From contig OX457047.1 of assembly GCA_949752735.1 (NCBI GenBank), forward strand, positions 14,052,174-14,116,173: a DNA stretch of 64,000 nt, written 5' to 3'. Source of the DNA: Lumbricus terrestris. Taxonomy: Eukaryota > Annelida > Clitellata > Crassiclitellata > Lumbricidae. Shown one piece after another: positions 27,101 to 37,300 of this stretch; positions within the stretch are counted from its first letter, which is position 1, and the number at the start of each line of letters is the position of its first letter. The translations under genes and the position numbers were made by a program. The notes beneath the pieces are model-generated. The model ran no database searches and had not been told where the DNA came from. It saw only the letters and a program-made list of their open reading frames with translations.

Positions 27101-30100
27101 GCATAAACTGATTAGACAGCACATACAATGTGCTCCCTCAAGATGGAATATGCTAAAGCCAACAAGTCAAGCACAAACTATAATTTCAAGAAACAATATA
27201 GTACATTCATTCATTCATTCAATGCATTTATATAGCGCCTCTTCAAGGTGGCTACTCAGAGGCAATCCCAACCTCAGCGCGGCAAAAAAAAACTGCCTAA
27301 GATACATGCCCTATATCTGGATTTCCCAAGACAAAACTAGAATGTGTGATACTGTAGTGATAACCAGAATGGATGTATGATGCCTGATGAGTAATACTGT
27401 ATTTGCAACACTTATGAAGTGATCAAGAAATTGAGCAGCGATCCGTAATTCCGTATCAACTCACCAGAGATCGTACAAAGTAGAGATACTCTGCTGCACC
27501 GCTGTAGTTTCCACACTCGTACTGGAACTTCGCAAACTTCACAAGCGTATCCAACATCTCCAGCTTCAGCTACAAAGAAAAGAACAGGTTAAAATCAATT
27601 GTCTTTCAAAATATAAAAACTTATTTAGCACTGTCATACAATGAGCTACAGCTCTGATGAGTCGAAGATACTAGAACCTGATGATACACATTGGTGACCA
27701 AACTCTGGTCCATTTAAATCCCGTTTACAACACGGTTCCATTTTAATATTCAGTCTACCAACAGTTTTTGTTTTTTAATAATTTCAACATTTTCACATCT
27801 TCCCTGCAACTCTCACTTGTCAGTAGTGATGTAGCTTTTCCGGAAAAGTATTTTGACGGAAAGTTTCCGGAAAGTTTCCGAAGAACCGGAAAACACATTA
27901 AAATCAGAAAATATCAGAATTTCACTCTCAGAAATTGTTCTTATAGTTTAAAATCCTTTTATTTACAGTACTTCTGTCGATGCAAACAATGTTGAACTTA
28001 AAAATAATTAATATGAGCAATAAACACTGTTCATTAGCATTTCAGACTAGAGTAGCCTATTGAAAACTAGTTTCATACTTGCATGTCTGCAGTCAACTGT
28101 TGCAGGAAATGTGTAAAAAAAACTGATATAAGCATGAAATAATACAGCATCAATTTCTGTTTTATATTTTCATAACTCACAAATATGAAGGTGACTGAAT
28201 GATAAAAAATATTTTCTCTAAATATACAGCAAAGTTTAATTGCATTTAATTCCTAAATGTACCGGTATTTTTGGGCTGTGTCAACAATTATCACTAACAC
28301 TAGCAGAGCCATCTATTGAATAAACTATTACTTATAACCACCTAAGACTGCTTATAGTAATGGATGTATTTAGTAACATTACATTGAAAGAAAATTTGGA
28401 CTCCTTAGAGTTGAGTATGCATTTAATAATATTTTATTGGTGTAAAAATACGTCGAAAAGTTTCAGGAAAAATATGAAACTTTCCGGACAATTTTTCCAC
28501 CTCACAACACTAACTTCTGATAGTGATTTATGTATTTAGTAACATTATATTGAAAGAAAATTTTGGACTCATTAGAATTGAGTATGTATTTAATAATATT
28601 TTATATGTGGAAAAATATGTCGGAAAGTTTCCGGAAAGATTCGTCGGAAAGTTTCCGAAACTTTCCGGAAAGATATGAAACTTTCCGAGGAAAGTTTCCG
28701 CCTCACAACACTACTTGTCAGAGTATCAAAATGTGGATGGTCTTTTCAATTCACAATGAACAGAACACAGAGTCCACAAAAATCAAATACCAAGAGAGAA
28801 ATAAAGGAAAAAAGCCGTAACAGATGACTGACATCAGCAACCATTGTTAACTGACCATTGTCCGAACCACATCTTTTCATCAAGGAAACTTTTCTTTGCT
28901 TACTACTGAATGTTTTGCTAATTAAATGCTTCATTTATTTAGAGTGGCATTGGTGGCACTTATCAATCAGGTATTTAAGATATGTTAGATGAAGCGTCTG
29001 AATTACTAACTAGCTAACAAACAATACTTACACCGCGGTTTTTGGACAGGTATTCAAACAGCTGACGTCCATCCCTATCAAATTTCAACAAAATTCAACA
29101 AATTTTGGCAAACAAATCAAAAACTTAACAGAAATCACTTGCTTTTATAAATCAAATCTTGAATCAAGCTAATCTGGTGCTGTATTTACAATTATAAAAT
29201 ATAGCAGACATAGATAAAAAAGGTATAAATTTATAACATAGACCTGAAACTGTAAATTCGCTAGTCTGCATAATAAACAAGCTATATTCCATATACACTG
29301 TGAGCCATAAAAAACGGGCCACTTTATTTTTAGCTATATGTCGGTTGGTATTTTAACAATTTTTATAATTTTTGTGTCGTTTGAAAGAAAAATTAAATCT
29401 CTACGATTTACTTATTTACTTGCGTGATGACGTCATATCCGTTTCGCAGCATAATGTAAATAAAGTTGATGGTTGAAAATTTGAGTTAAAATTTGAAAAT
29501 GTTGAGCTTTGAGGATAAAATTTTAATTAAAAATCTGCGGGAATGCAAAAATTATTCTTCTAGACGATTAATTAAGGAGTTTCCAAACAAGAATTGGAAA
29601 AGAAAAACATTAGATGACTTTCTGCGAAAGTTGAGAACTACCGGTTCAGTTGAACGCGCTGCGGGAAGTGGTCGGCCAAAATCGTCGCGAACAACAAGAT
29701 TCAGCTCCGGCGCATCGGGCTCGTGAAACAATTGAGTATCTGTCTCGCAATGCACCATACTTCATAGGGCCAGAGATATGGCCACCCAATTCGCCTGACC
29801 TAAATCCACTCGATTATTCATCTGGTCCATTATGGAACAGCACGTGTACCAAAAGCGGATTCAGAACACTGATGAACTTCGACAGTGTCTCGTATCCGTC
29901 TGGAACGATCTGGAACATCTTATTGACACTGCAATTGATCAGTGGCGACGTCGCTTGGCAAAATGTGTACGTGAAAAAGGAAGTCATTTTGAACACAAAC
30001 TTTAAACAAATAAGGGCACTGAAAAATTGTTTGCATTTAAGTAGTAAAAATGCAGCATTGATCGATTCTCACGTGTTTTTTAGTGTCTTCAGTTTCGTAA

Positions 30101-32755
30101 GACAAGTTTAACATACATGTAGGATGAAATCGATAATGTTTATTTCTGCTCTTTAGCCTATTGATTCCTGTTTAAAATAATGCAAAAAGTGTAAAAATCG
30201 ATAAAGAAATGACAGAGATATAGCTAAACATAAAGTGGCCCGGTTTTTTATGGCTCACAGTGTATATCACATGGTGCAATGTGCAAGTCTTCAGGTAATT
30301 CTTTCAATCCAATTTGAAAACTGCATTAGTTACTAGCAGAATTGTTGGACCTTTTGGTCTTGAACACCTAGAAGTTCTTAGAAGGCATAACAAGAATGCA
30401 ATGGTTCATGTATACGTGAAGAGAACAGCATGATGCATTTTGGAGCAAAACGAAATAAAGTTAACACTGTAAAGTACCTTGTGTTTTGTATATTGTTAAA
30501 TAAATCTTCAGCTTCAAAGATCTTAAAGACTGGTTCTGCTTCTATCTGAAGTCGCTTCAACTCATTTAGAACGTCAACACGCTTCTCCTTCAAGGCTGCA
30601 ACCACAAATATTCATCCAAACGCTTTAAACAAGATAGGAGATGATCAGAACATTCTTTAATAGAACAATTGCTAACTCTGCATTTTGGTGTACAGACATG
30701 ACATAATAAACGTACATCATCTACAGAGCCAATCAATAGTCAAATGTTTTAAAATAGCGCACAAAATCCTAAATCCTCATGTGATTCTAAAATTTGAAAT
30801 TTAGACAGGAATCAGTTCCTTACGTACCATAGTGCAGTCAATGATTCTAAAATCTGTCTTAATTCTCATGGTTTATCATACAGCAAGCAACATGGTACTC
30901 AGATAGATTGGAAGTGCACTTGTGTGCTATCTAAAGACTGTGCGTTGCAGTCTGCAGAGTGGTTTCTATGAAACTCTATTTTACGCTGCCAAGCAGTATC
31001 AGGATATGTAGCCAGTGCAGTGCAGAACTGGTGATTACACCAGCATACTTCTGCATACTTCCGCACTGCTATGGCTTCAAATCTAAGACCATGGGGCCTT
31101 CCATTGCCAGAAGTATAAGAGTGTCTCCTCAATACACTAAATATAGGACATGTGGGAAATACTTTACTTTAAGTCAGAATATATAAACTGCTCAAATTAT
31201 TTTTGCACTGCACCTGTCAGCACCACCAAAACCAAGTTTACTGGTACATAAGCACTCAAACTTTTGAATAATAAATCCATCATATGAATAACAATACATA
31301 TATCTGGAAGGTCTTAGAACTCACTCTGTGGAACTTCTTTGTCAGGGTACAAAGTTCTGTGAACATCCATGACGAAGTCAACCATGTTGGTGTTACTCAA
31401 CAGGTCTAACTTCCCTTTCAGCATCTCACGCTCATCATAAATCTACATAACAAGTACAGATCTGTTAAACACACATACATACATACACCAACCAATTACT
31501 TAATAAGTACTTTTAAATTTTCTGATAATTTAGCCTTTTACCTATCACCACCAGAATTTCCACAAAATTGAGTGAATTGACAGCATGCACAGTACAACAT
31601 CAAATACGGCAACCAGGATTACAGCTTAGTATATAATTGTGTGAATTTTTTAATCAGCAGACGTCTGGCTTTAAAATGAATATCTCAATGTGAAACAAAA
31701 GTTGACTCGCTTCAAAGTAGTTTTCTAACAAAAGGCAAAACAGTCACAATGAACAGATGGACATTGCATTTCTTACAACATTGAACGGCCTATCAATATT
31801 AATCTGTGGGATTATATTTTGGAATTTGCACTTCAGTCATATTCTTCATCATCTTACTATGCATAGTATCATTATCTTAGAATTTCAGCATACTTTGTGT
31901 CATATCAAACTTGCTCTACCTCCTGGTATATTTACCCTCCTCTTTTTATGGCAACAAATCACAGTACACATTTTTTCTACACAAGCATTCTCCTGTAATG
32001 CCCACTATAATAAAGACACTAGCAGTCCCCAATATTGAAAGCATACCAAAAACTTATACCAGAAAACATTTAAGCTCTTCTGGGTAAAGGTCTATGACGA
32101 CTCGGTCTCCGATACGCACCGAGTAAACAATATGGCAGGCCGCCCCAGATAGGGACAGAATAGAGCAATAGAGCGCATTGACCTACATCGGTCAATAGCC
32201 CAGTGTTTCCGTGAAAGTAAGTCAATCAGTATAAAAATGTATACGTTTTCATGGCCTCCTTAGCACTTACTCTCGCGGAAACATTGGGCTATTTATCGAT
32301 GTATGTTAGAGCGCTCCATTCTGTCCCTGTCTGGGGCGGCCATATTGTTTACTCGAAGTATATCGGCAACCGAGCCGTCGTAAACCCTCCTCCGCTCTAT
32401 CCCATCGAATAACCAGAAGGTAACACTAACGCACTGCGTATGGGTCACTCATAACATATGGGTAATGGTGCAGTTAAACTGAGAGGCTAAAACAATACAT
32501 AACGATTCAACAGCCTCGTTAGGCCTAATAGTAGTAAGCGCATATGGTGGATGATCAGCACATGCGCCAGTGTTCCTTCGTTGCGGCGTCAGAGAATGTT
32601 TACTTCGACAACTATGTCCATATATATTTATAGTAGTAAAATCTAGGCCCTGCTCCGAATGTTACCTGTTTGACAGAAAGAAATTCTAGCAAAGGAAACA
32701 CAAGATGACGGTCCAAATAAGGACTCATCCGACAAGTCAAATCATACGTCGCCAT
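18179..32755 (-). CDS. EIF3E: Eukaryotic translation initiation factor 3 subunit E (INT6)
   Basis: EIF3E is a PCI-domain core subunit of eIF3, which recruits the 43S pre-initiation complex to mRNA in the cytoplasm. Exons in transcription order: 32755-32666, 31442-31325, 30595-30478, 29074-29032, 27569-27465, 25911-25786, 24422-24298, 23256-23124, 22459-22358, 21548-21439, 20495-20393, 19988-19857, 18202-18179. All phases match, giving 442 residues; the human protein is about 445. The start ATG (32755-32753) opens [20 protein letters not shown]. Conserved blocks include [29 protein letters not shown], the PCI-region [19 protein letters not shown] and [20 protein letters not shown]. The last exon adds only PAQWGAD and a stop; it is inferred from its acceptor and phase and is the least certain part. 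A pyrimidine stretch upstream of the start would fit a TOP-type leader, as I recall for mammalian EIF3E. It is head-to-head with the DOT1L-like gene. Confidence 0.95.
18790..19700 (+). mobile_element. 5'-truncated RTE/L1-like LINE, antisense in EIF3E intron 12
   Basis: A 297-codon uninterrupted frame (18795-19688) encodes the reverse transcriptase from its YADD box to the C-terminus: [36 protein letters not shown] and a final REQWRMC. It ends in short GGTGACAAGGTGA repeats, as RTE-type tails often do. The start is a truncation point inside the RT domain, so no functional protein is expected. Confidence 0.85.
18795..19688 (+). pseudogene. Truncated reverse transcriptase, open frame
   Basis: Only the fourth-motif YADD region and the thumb/C-terminal part remain. 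The endonuclease and the first half of the RT are missing. No stops or frameshifts over 297 codons suggests a fairly recent insertion. Confidence 0.8.
19989..20392 (-). other. EIF3E intron 11
   Basis: AT-rich; nothing seen beyond splice sites. Confidence 0.5.
20496..21438 (-). other. EIF3E intron 10
   Basis: AT-rich; no exon, snoRNA with clear C and D boxes, or bounded repeat was found. Confidence 0.45.
21549..22357 (-). other. EIF3E intron 9
   Basis: Nothing recognisable. Confidence 0.45.
22460..23123 (-). other. EIF3E intron 8
   Basis: Holds copy 2 of the dispersed tail family (22898-22975). The rest is unremarkable. Confidence 0.45.
22898..22975 (+). repeat. Dispersed retroposon-like 3' tail, copy 2
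   Basis: Starts ATGTAACTGGTTGCAGTGTG and ends AATAAAACGAATATATAT. Same family as 537-598 and 33711-33785, with an extra internal segment and an AT-dinucleotide tail. Confidence 0.55.
23257..24297 (-). other. EIF3E intron 7
   Basis: Only a three-copy 16-bp direct repeat (GATTCTGTGTGCGTTT, about 23877-23924) stands out. Confidence 0.45.
24423..25411 (-). other. EIF3E intron 6, left part
   Basis: The segment from about 25016 begins CAACGGGTGCGTAAG and may belong to the same insertion as the GC-rich block at 25412-25712. No coding potential was recognised. Confidence 0.4.
25412..25712. repeat. GC-rich retroelement-like terminus with repeated CCGAAATTT-GCCGGGC motif
   Basis: This block is much more GC-rich than the flanking intron. 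The pattern (C)CGAAAA-N-AAATTT-GCCGGGC occurs three times (around 25506, 25617 and 25668), and the right edge ends GCCCGGGCAACGCCGGGTAA, able to fold as a short hairpin. The minus strand is open across it (25412-25762), but the composition explains that. Family unknown to me. Confidence 0.45.
26341..26840 (-). mobile_element. 5'-truncated L2/CR1-like LINE, 3' end
   Basis: The minus strand encodes, from about 26810 to 26455, the C-terminal tail of a LINE protein: [31 protein letters not shown], then [20 protein letters not shown] short 3' UTR and an ATTAC microsatellite at 26341-26370 follow. It lies in EIF3E intron 5 in the sense orientation of that gene. Confidence 0.8.
26830..26905 (+). repeat. 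ATT-tailed retroposon end
   Basis: A segment GTTATGGTGCCATATAAATT followed by a long ATT run (about 26874-26898). It is inversely related to 15225-15290, so it is the 3' end of a separate small retroposon abutting the LINE. Confidence 0.45.
27205..27295 (-). repeat. Dispersed LINE/SINE 3' tail (TATAAA-type), copy 2
   Basis: The clearest copy. On the minus strand it reads CCTCTGAGTAGCCACC, AAGAGGCGCTATATAAATGC and an AATG microsatellite. See 4130-4216 and 60165-60240. Confidence 0.6.
27824..28713. mobile_element. Non-autonomous hAT-type element with 8-bp TSD and TTTCCGGAAA arrays
   Basis: The termini begin TAGTGATGTAGC (left) and TAGTGTTGTGAGG (right, inverted). They are flanked by identical 8-bp duplications CTTGTCAG at 27816-27823 and 28714-28721. 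Subterminal regions are packed with GGAAAGTTTCCGG palindromes. A block of roughly 170-200 bp ending CCTCACAACACTA occurs twice (about 28364-28512 and 28530-28713), so the right end is duplicated. No transposase. It lies in EIF3E intron 4. Confidence 0.88.
29296..30262 (+). mobile_element. Internally deleted mariner-like element
   Basis: Terminal inverted repeats of about 44 bp begin CACTGTGAGCCATAAAAAAC at 29296 and, inverted, end at 30262. TA dinucleotides at 29294-29295 and 30263-30264 fit the Tc1/mariner target duplication. The interior holds the first and last parts of a transposase with the middle missing. It lies in EIF3E intron 3. Confidence 0.9.
29493..30000 (+). pseudogene. Mariner-like transposase, central part deleted
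   Basis: The N-terminus (29493-29680) encodes a helix-turn-helix region with [25 protein letters not shown] and a GSGRPKS linker. It is joined directly, in a different frame, to the C-terminal catalytic piece with [10 protein letters not shown] and [13 protein letters not shown] (29690 onward). The first catalytic Asp region is absent, so this copy is non-autonomous. Confidence 0.85.
30596..31324 (-). other. EIF3E intron 2
   Basis: Nothing recognisable. Confidence 0.45.
32085..32390. repeat. Long imperfect inverted repeat (palindromic element) in EIF3E intron 1
   Basis: Arms of about 130-140 bp (32085-32226 and 32262-32390) share, in inverted order, ACTCGGT-CCGATA, GAGTAAACAATATGG, CCGCCCCAGA-AGGGACAGAAT and TAGCCCA-TGTTTCCG. 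The spacer is about 35 bp. Related sequence recurs at 34475-35330. No coding. Confidence 0.8.
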
Positions 32756-33179
32756 CTTCGCTCAGTGTGAAACGAAAGACCAAAAACCAAGATCGTATTC
32801 TGATAACACGAACTACATATCGCTGAGGCTTTGTCACGTTTGTACATCCACGCTAGAGCTTTGCGAGCTAGCACAGCAGATAGGCCTAGCTGCTTAATTA
32901 TAACTGATTCAATGACAGTAATTCAACATCAACTGTCTATTTTAACATCAACAACATGACTGAAGGGTGAGATCTCATGGCTGCCACAACTTTATTATAT
33001 TATTATTACCGGTACTAAGACGGGAGGCGACGGCAAGACTAGCCTACTCGCCAAAGACAGCTTGAATGACAGACTCCCGCTGAACGCAGATATCATGCAT
33101 GTTCCATCCAGCAGTGCATCTACCGTCGAGACGGCCCGTTTGGCTGAATCCACCGGTGAACATGACAGCTAATTCGGAC
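32756..33179. other. EIF3E promoter-proximal intergenic DNA
   Basis: No TATA element is evident. Upstream of the EIF3E start the transcribed strand has GGTCTTTCGTTTC, a possible pyrimidine-rich start region. Nothing else supported. Confidence 0.35.
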
Positions 33180-33652
33180 TGGAGTGCTGAGTGGTCTGCA
33201 ACGGATGTTGTAAACCATTCCCTCGTGTCCGTGCCGTCTGTTTGACCCCCGGGCTTCAACCTACCACGTCGTCTCTGGTCCGCACTGAACCAGTTCAGAT
33301 CCGGTCAGGGCCGCTGTGCGGCAAATCAATTTCGTTGGAAGCAGGCTACGTCCATAGGTGCAATCACGTCCTAAAAGTTGGGGGGACCATAATGAATCAC
33401 GTCCTAAAAGTTGGGGGGACCATAATAATAAAATTAGGGGACCACTCAAAAGTTGGGGGACGCGTCCCGTGGGTCCCATAGGGTGGTTGCGCCTATGGCT
33501 ACGTCCCCTTTCTGCAGTTGTGGAGAAATTCAAACTATGTCCCACATCGTTAATGACTGTACAACAACTTGTTTCCCGGGCGGATTAACCGCACTCCACG
33601 TTGCTGATGAGGCTGCTGTATGCTGGCTCAGCGCGAACTGCATACGCTAAAT
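33180..33652 (+). mobile_element. LINE C-terminal fragment (CysHis end), interrupted by a MITE
   Basis: The plus strand encodes the typical end of a Jockey/RTE-X-like LINE: GFNLPRRLWSALNQFRSGQG upstream of the MITE, and SPFCSCGEIQTMSHIVNDC with LHVADEAAVCWL downstream, ending at a stop at 33650-33652. One in-frame stop precedes the first block. Once the insertion and one target copy are discounted, the two parts are in the same frame. Confidence 0.8.
33352..33498. mobile_element. 147-bp MITE nested in the LINE
   Basis: Terminal inverted repeats CCATAGGTGCAA and CCATAGGCGCAA (right, inverted) are flanked by CTACGT at 33346-33351 and 33499-33504. Two more flanking bases also match if terminal bases are counted. 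Inside, a segment of about 37 bp (ATCACGTCCTAAAAGTTGGG) is duplicated in tandem. Confidence 0.75.
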
Positions 33653-33710
33653 AAATAATACCGGTACTAAAGTTTATTACTACTTCGCGATCTGTGTTTT
33701 ATTTTTATAT

Positions 33711-33785
33711 CTCGACCTGTAACCTGGTGCGGTATGTCACCTGCAGCAGGAATTGTCTTACTTTGAATTAAACGAATATTATGAT
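33711..33785 (+). repeat. Dispersed retroposon-like 3' tail, copy 3
   Basis: Starts CCTGTAACCTGGTGCGGTAT and ends AATTAAACGAATATTATGAT. Same family as 537-598 and 22898-22975. Confidence 0.55.
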
Positions 33786-34359
33786 CATCATCGCTTTCTG
33801 TCCACTATGTAATCTATCTGGCGAAGCAAGCTATCTGGTTTATAGTTGATCACAATAATTTCTTTTACTAGTTGCAAGTTATAAGGTTGCAATTAAGTGT
33901 CATAGTTTTAGAAAATTGCTGAAAGTCGATATTGGAATACCCATTAGAGGCTCCGGGTACTCGAGTAAGAAAATTAATCATTGGATTAGCACAGAAAGCG
34001 TCACTTGGTGGAGGGGGGGGGAGCTTTTCCAGGCCAGCATCGAAGTGGGCAAAGATTTTCAGATTACGACTGGTGGTTGACATAGATATAATTAACCTAT
34101 TTATTATATATCTATGGTTGTCGAGAACGATTCTTTTACGGTTTTCACGGATATAAATGGTTATACCATGGTTATAATAAGTTTACATGAATAGTTAGCC
34201 TCAAACGAACAAGAATATGTGTGCTGCTGGTGAATTACGTCTTCGGGGAATGTTTGGTACTGGTTTTGTCACTTTTCATTGGCAGGTATGCGACTGTGTT
34301 GACCTCTTTGAATACGACTATTGTTTACATTTTTGAGGTTAGAGGTCGAACTTTGGTAG
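33786..34359. other. Intergenic DNA upstream of the DOT1L-like start
   Basis: Contains a G-run (GGTGGAGGGGGGGGAG near 34010). No promoter element can be assigned with confidence. Confidence 0.35.
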
Positions 34360-37300
34360 ATGTCGGACAAAACAGTTATAGAGAAACTGACAGAAGACGG
34401 GTTCCCAAGCCTTTATGAAGCATCGTGTGTTACCGCCTTGCTAATGATACTTAATCACATACTTGGGTAGAGGTAAATGACGGCTTGGTAGCAAGTAAAC
34501 ATTATGGCCGTCACGGATAGGAGCAGAATAGAGCGGCCTGACCTACGGCGATCGATAGCCCAATGGGTAAACACGCACACTGGATGCCCGTACTCCAAAC
34601 AATATGGTTGATAACGAATGCAATAAATTAGAGCGCGGCGACCTATCGACGACATCTGTCGACGGCATCGCAACATGTATCCCAGCATGAAAAGCGCTAA
34701 GTAAGTAAGTAATCTACGCAAGTAGCAACAGTAAAAATTAAAGCGATGTGAATAAGAAACGTTGAATGTGATCTAACAATAAATCAAATTGGAGCCACTC
34801 ATCATGATGTTTAATATGTTGTAACTATAAAGCTACGATAAGGCTACGATAAAGCCACGGTAAAGCTACAATAAAGCTACCGAATTAATAGAAATACGCC
34901 TTTACTTAAGTGTTCAAAATAATAGTGAAAATGTTCGTGCCTAGCTGATAGCTTCATAAGCGCCAGGCGGAACATCAGCTAAATTATAGCTTCGAAAGCG
35001 CCGAATTCTTTCGCAAAGCACCGGTTTATTTACTCTCAAACTGTAATGTACTGAATATATAACCATATATCGCCCTTTCATTCGATTTCTTACTTATCTT
35101 GGATGCGGGCAATGAGCCGGTTACTTACTTACTGAGCGCTTTGCATGCTGGGATGCATGTTGCGATGTCGTCGATAGGTCGCCACGCTCTAATTTATTGC
35201 ATTTGTTGTCAACCATATTGTTTGGAGTACGGGCATCCAGTGTGCGTGTTTACCGACCAATGTTTCAGCAAGCCCACTGACCTACGGAAATCTATAGCTC
35301 AATATTTTCGCGAAAGTTAGTCAAAATACAGTGAAAAGGTATATTTTCAGAAATATGAATACGCTTAAATAAGCTAAAGAACACAACAAAATCGATTGAC
35401 CTTGACGCATTGGCCGCTGGCTACAAGATATCTTGTGGTTAAAAAAGCTTCCCACACATGCCAGCTATGATATAATTTTGTTGATCTCGTAGTTAAAATA
35501 CATATACGCACACACGCTCAATAATTTGCAGGTGAACTGGGGCGGGGTGGGGCGGGATAAGGGTGAAGTGGGTGATAATAACATGAGCGTGTCAACTGTG
35601 AGAGGTGATTAGAGAACAAAAGGGTGCTATCAAGAGTGACACCCAAATCATGGACACTAGATGAAAAAATATATTAAAAATATATTAGAGATCTCAGTCA
35701 CTCTCCTCATCTACAGCTTTTCTCCAACCTTTCTGCTCTTCGAATTGGCGTGATCTCTTTGTCCCTCGAACTTGACTCAAACTGGATCATTTGCCATCAT
35801 TAGGCCTACCCTGTATAATGCCTCCTCTGCTCTTTATGTGTCTCCATTCTTTCCACATCAGTTCCTACATATCTCTCTTTCTCTCCCCTCAAAACCTATT
35901 TGTTTTCTTGGGGTACTTGCACTGGGAACTGGTGCTGTGAGTGAATAACTCCATGTGAAAAGAGGGTTGAGATTTTTGACTGGAAATGATATGTAATGAT
36001 TATGTAATGTCATGAATTTATCAGTGCTGCACAAAAGACGCAACATGGCCAGATCAGTCCAAACATGGCCGGGAAATGGTATATAGCATCTATAGTGGGA
36101 GTCTGTTAGCAAGATGAAGGAGACATGCCAGATGAATGCACCAAATTTTTTCCACACGATCTGCACTGGCACTTCAATTTTCGGTAGGATCCACGACTTT
36201 TCCACATGTTTAGAAAAGTGATCTCATAGTCCCTTGCTCATGTTGCAGTTATGCAATGCTGTTAATTGTTTTCAGGATGATGGAAGCATTGATGAAGAAA
36301 TACTGGAAACAATAAGGTAAGCAAAGTTGCAGACAATCTTCTAATTTCTATGCATTTGAACTAACAACCGATGTGTGGTCTGCACTGATAGCTGTCTCAT
36401 TGAGACCACATTGTGGTGCACGACCTACAGCTGACTTTGTCAGGTGGTATGTGTTGGCAAGTGATCCATCACGCTGGCTATTTGGTGAACTTATCCCACG
36501 GAAGCTTAGCAATCCTTGTGAGCTCACGTTCACTAAATACATTACTATAATTACTGTTGCTATAATTATTTTCAGCTGACGTTTAATATGTGCACAGTAA
36601 GAATACAATATATAAAAGTCTTTGCACATATCTCTGATATATCAGAGATATGTGCAAAGACTTTTTAATGCATGGCCAGACAATGAAGAGACACTAGACA
36701 CCTCTGTAGATCTTGTGAGCAACGAACTTTTGAAGATTCTTTTTAGCACTATGACACTGAGCTGCATCAATTGGTTTTCCAGTTGCCTCACTACCAGAAC
36801 TAATCTAGTAATCATGTTAATCACGACGAAGCATGAACTGTCGCAATCTGAATGTGGATGGTGAGGTGATTGGATGGTGGCAACCGATGCACTGGGTCAT
36901 TTATGAGCAGATATGACCAATTGAATATCTGCTGCATTGGGGATGATTCAAAGTGCTCCTGGCTAATATCTTAGCATGGAAATCAGTTTTGCAGCAGTAT
37001 GTCAAGAAGAGGTTGCAGTTTGTCAGACAGGTGTTGTAATATACAGTTTGCAAGGATATCATTACAGTAAGCATGCTGACATGTAATGAATAATCCTTCT
37101 CTTAGATGTACACAGTCCAGTGGGTGAGTGAATGACACAAGAGAGCGACTGACTCCCTTGTTTACTTCCACTTCCAAGGTGATAACAAATTTTGACGGTT
37201 CAAATGGCGACAGTGTGGAATGATATTATTAAATAATATTAAATTAATATTATTAATTGTGATATAGTAAAGTCGTTGAAATAGATGTTGATTGGTGATA

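Noticed and set aside
34360..34428. Alternative donor at 34425 for the DOT1L-like first exon
   Set aside because: Although GTGTGT looks acceptable, it would put the next exon out of frame and reach a stop. The donor after 34428 keeps the frame, but it is weak, so the exon remains provisional.
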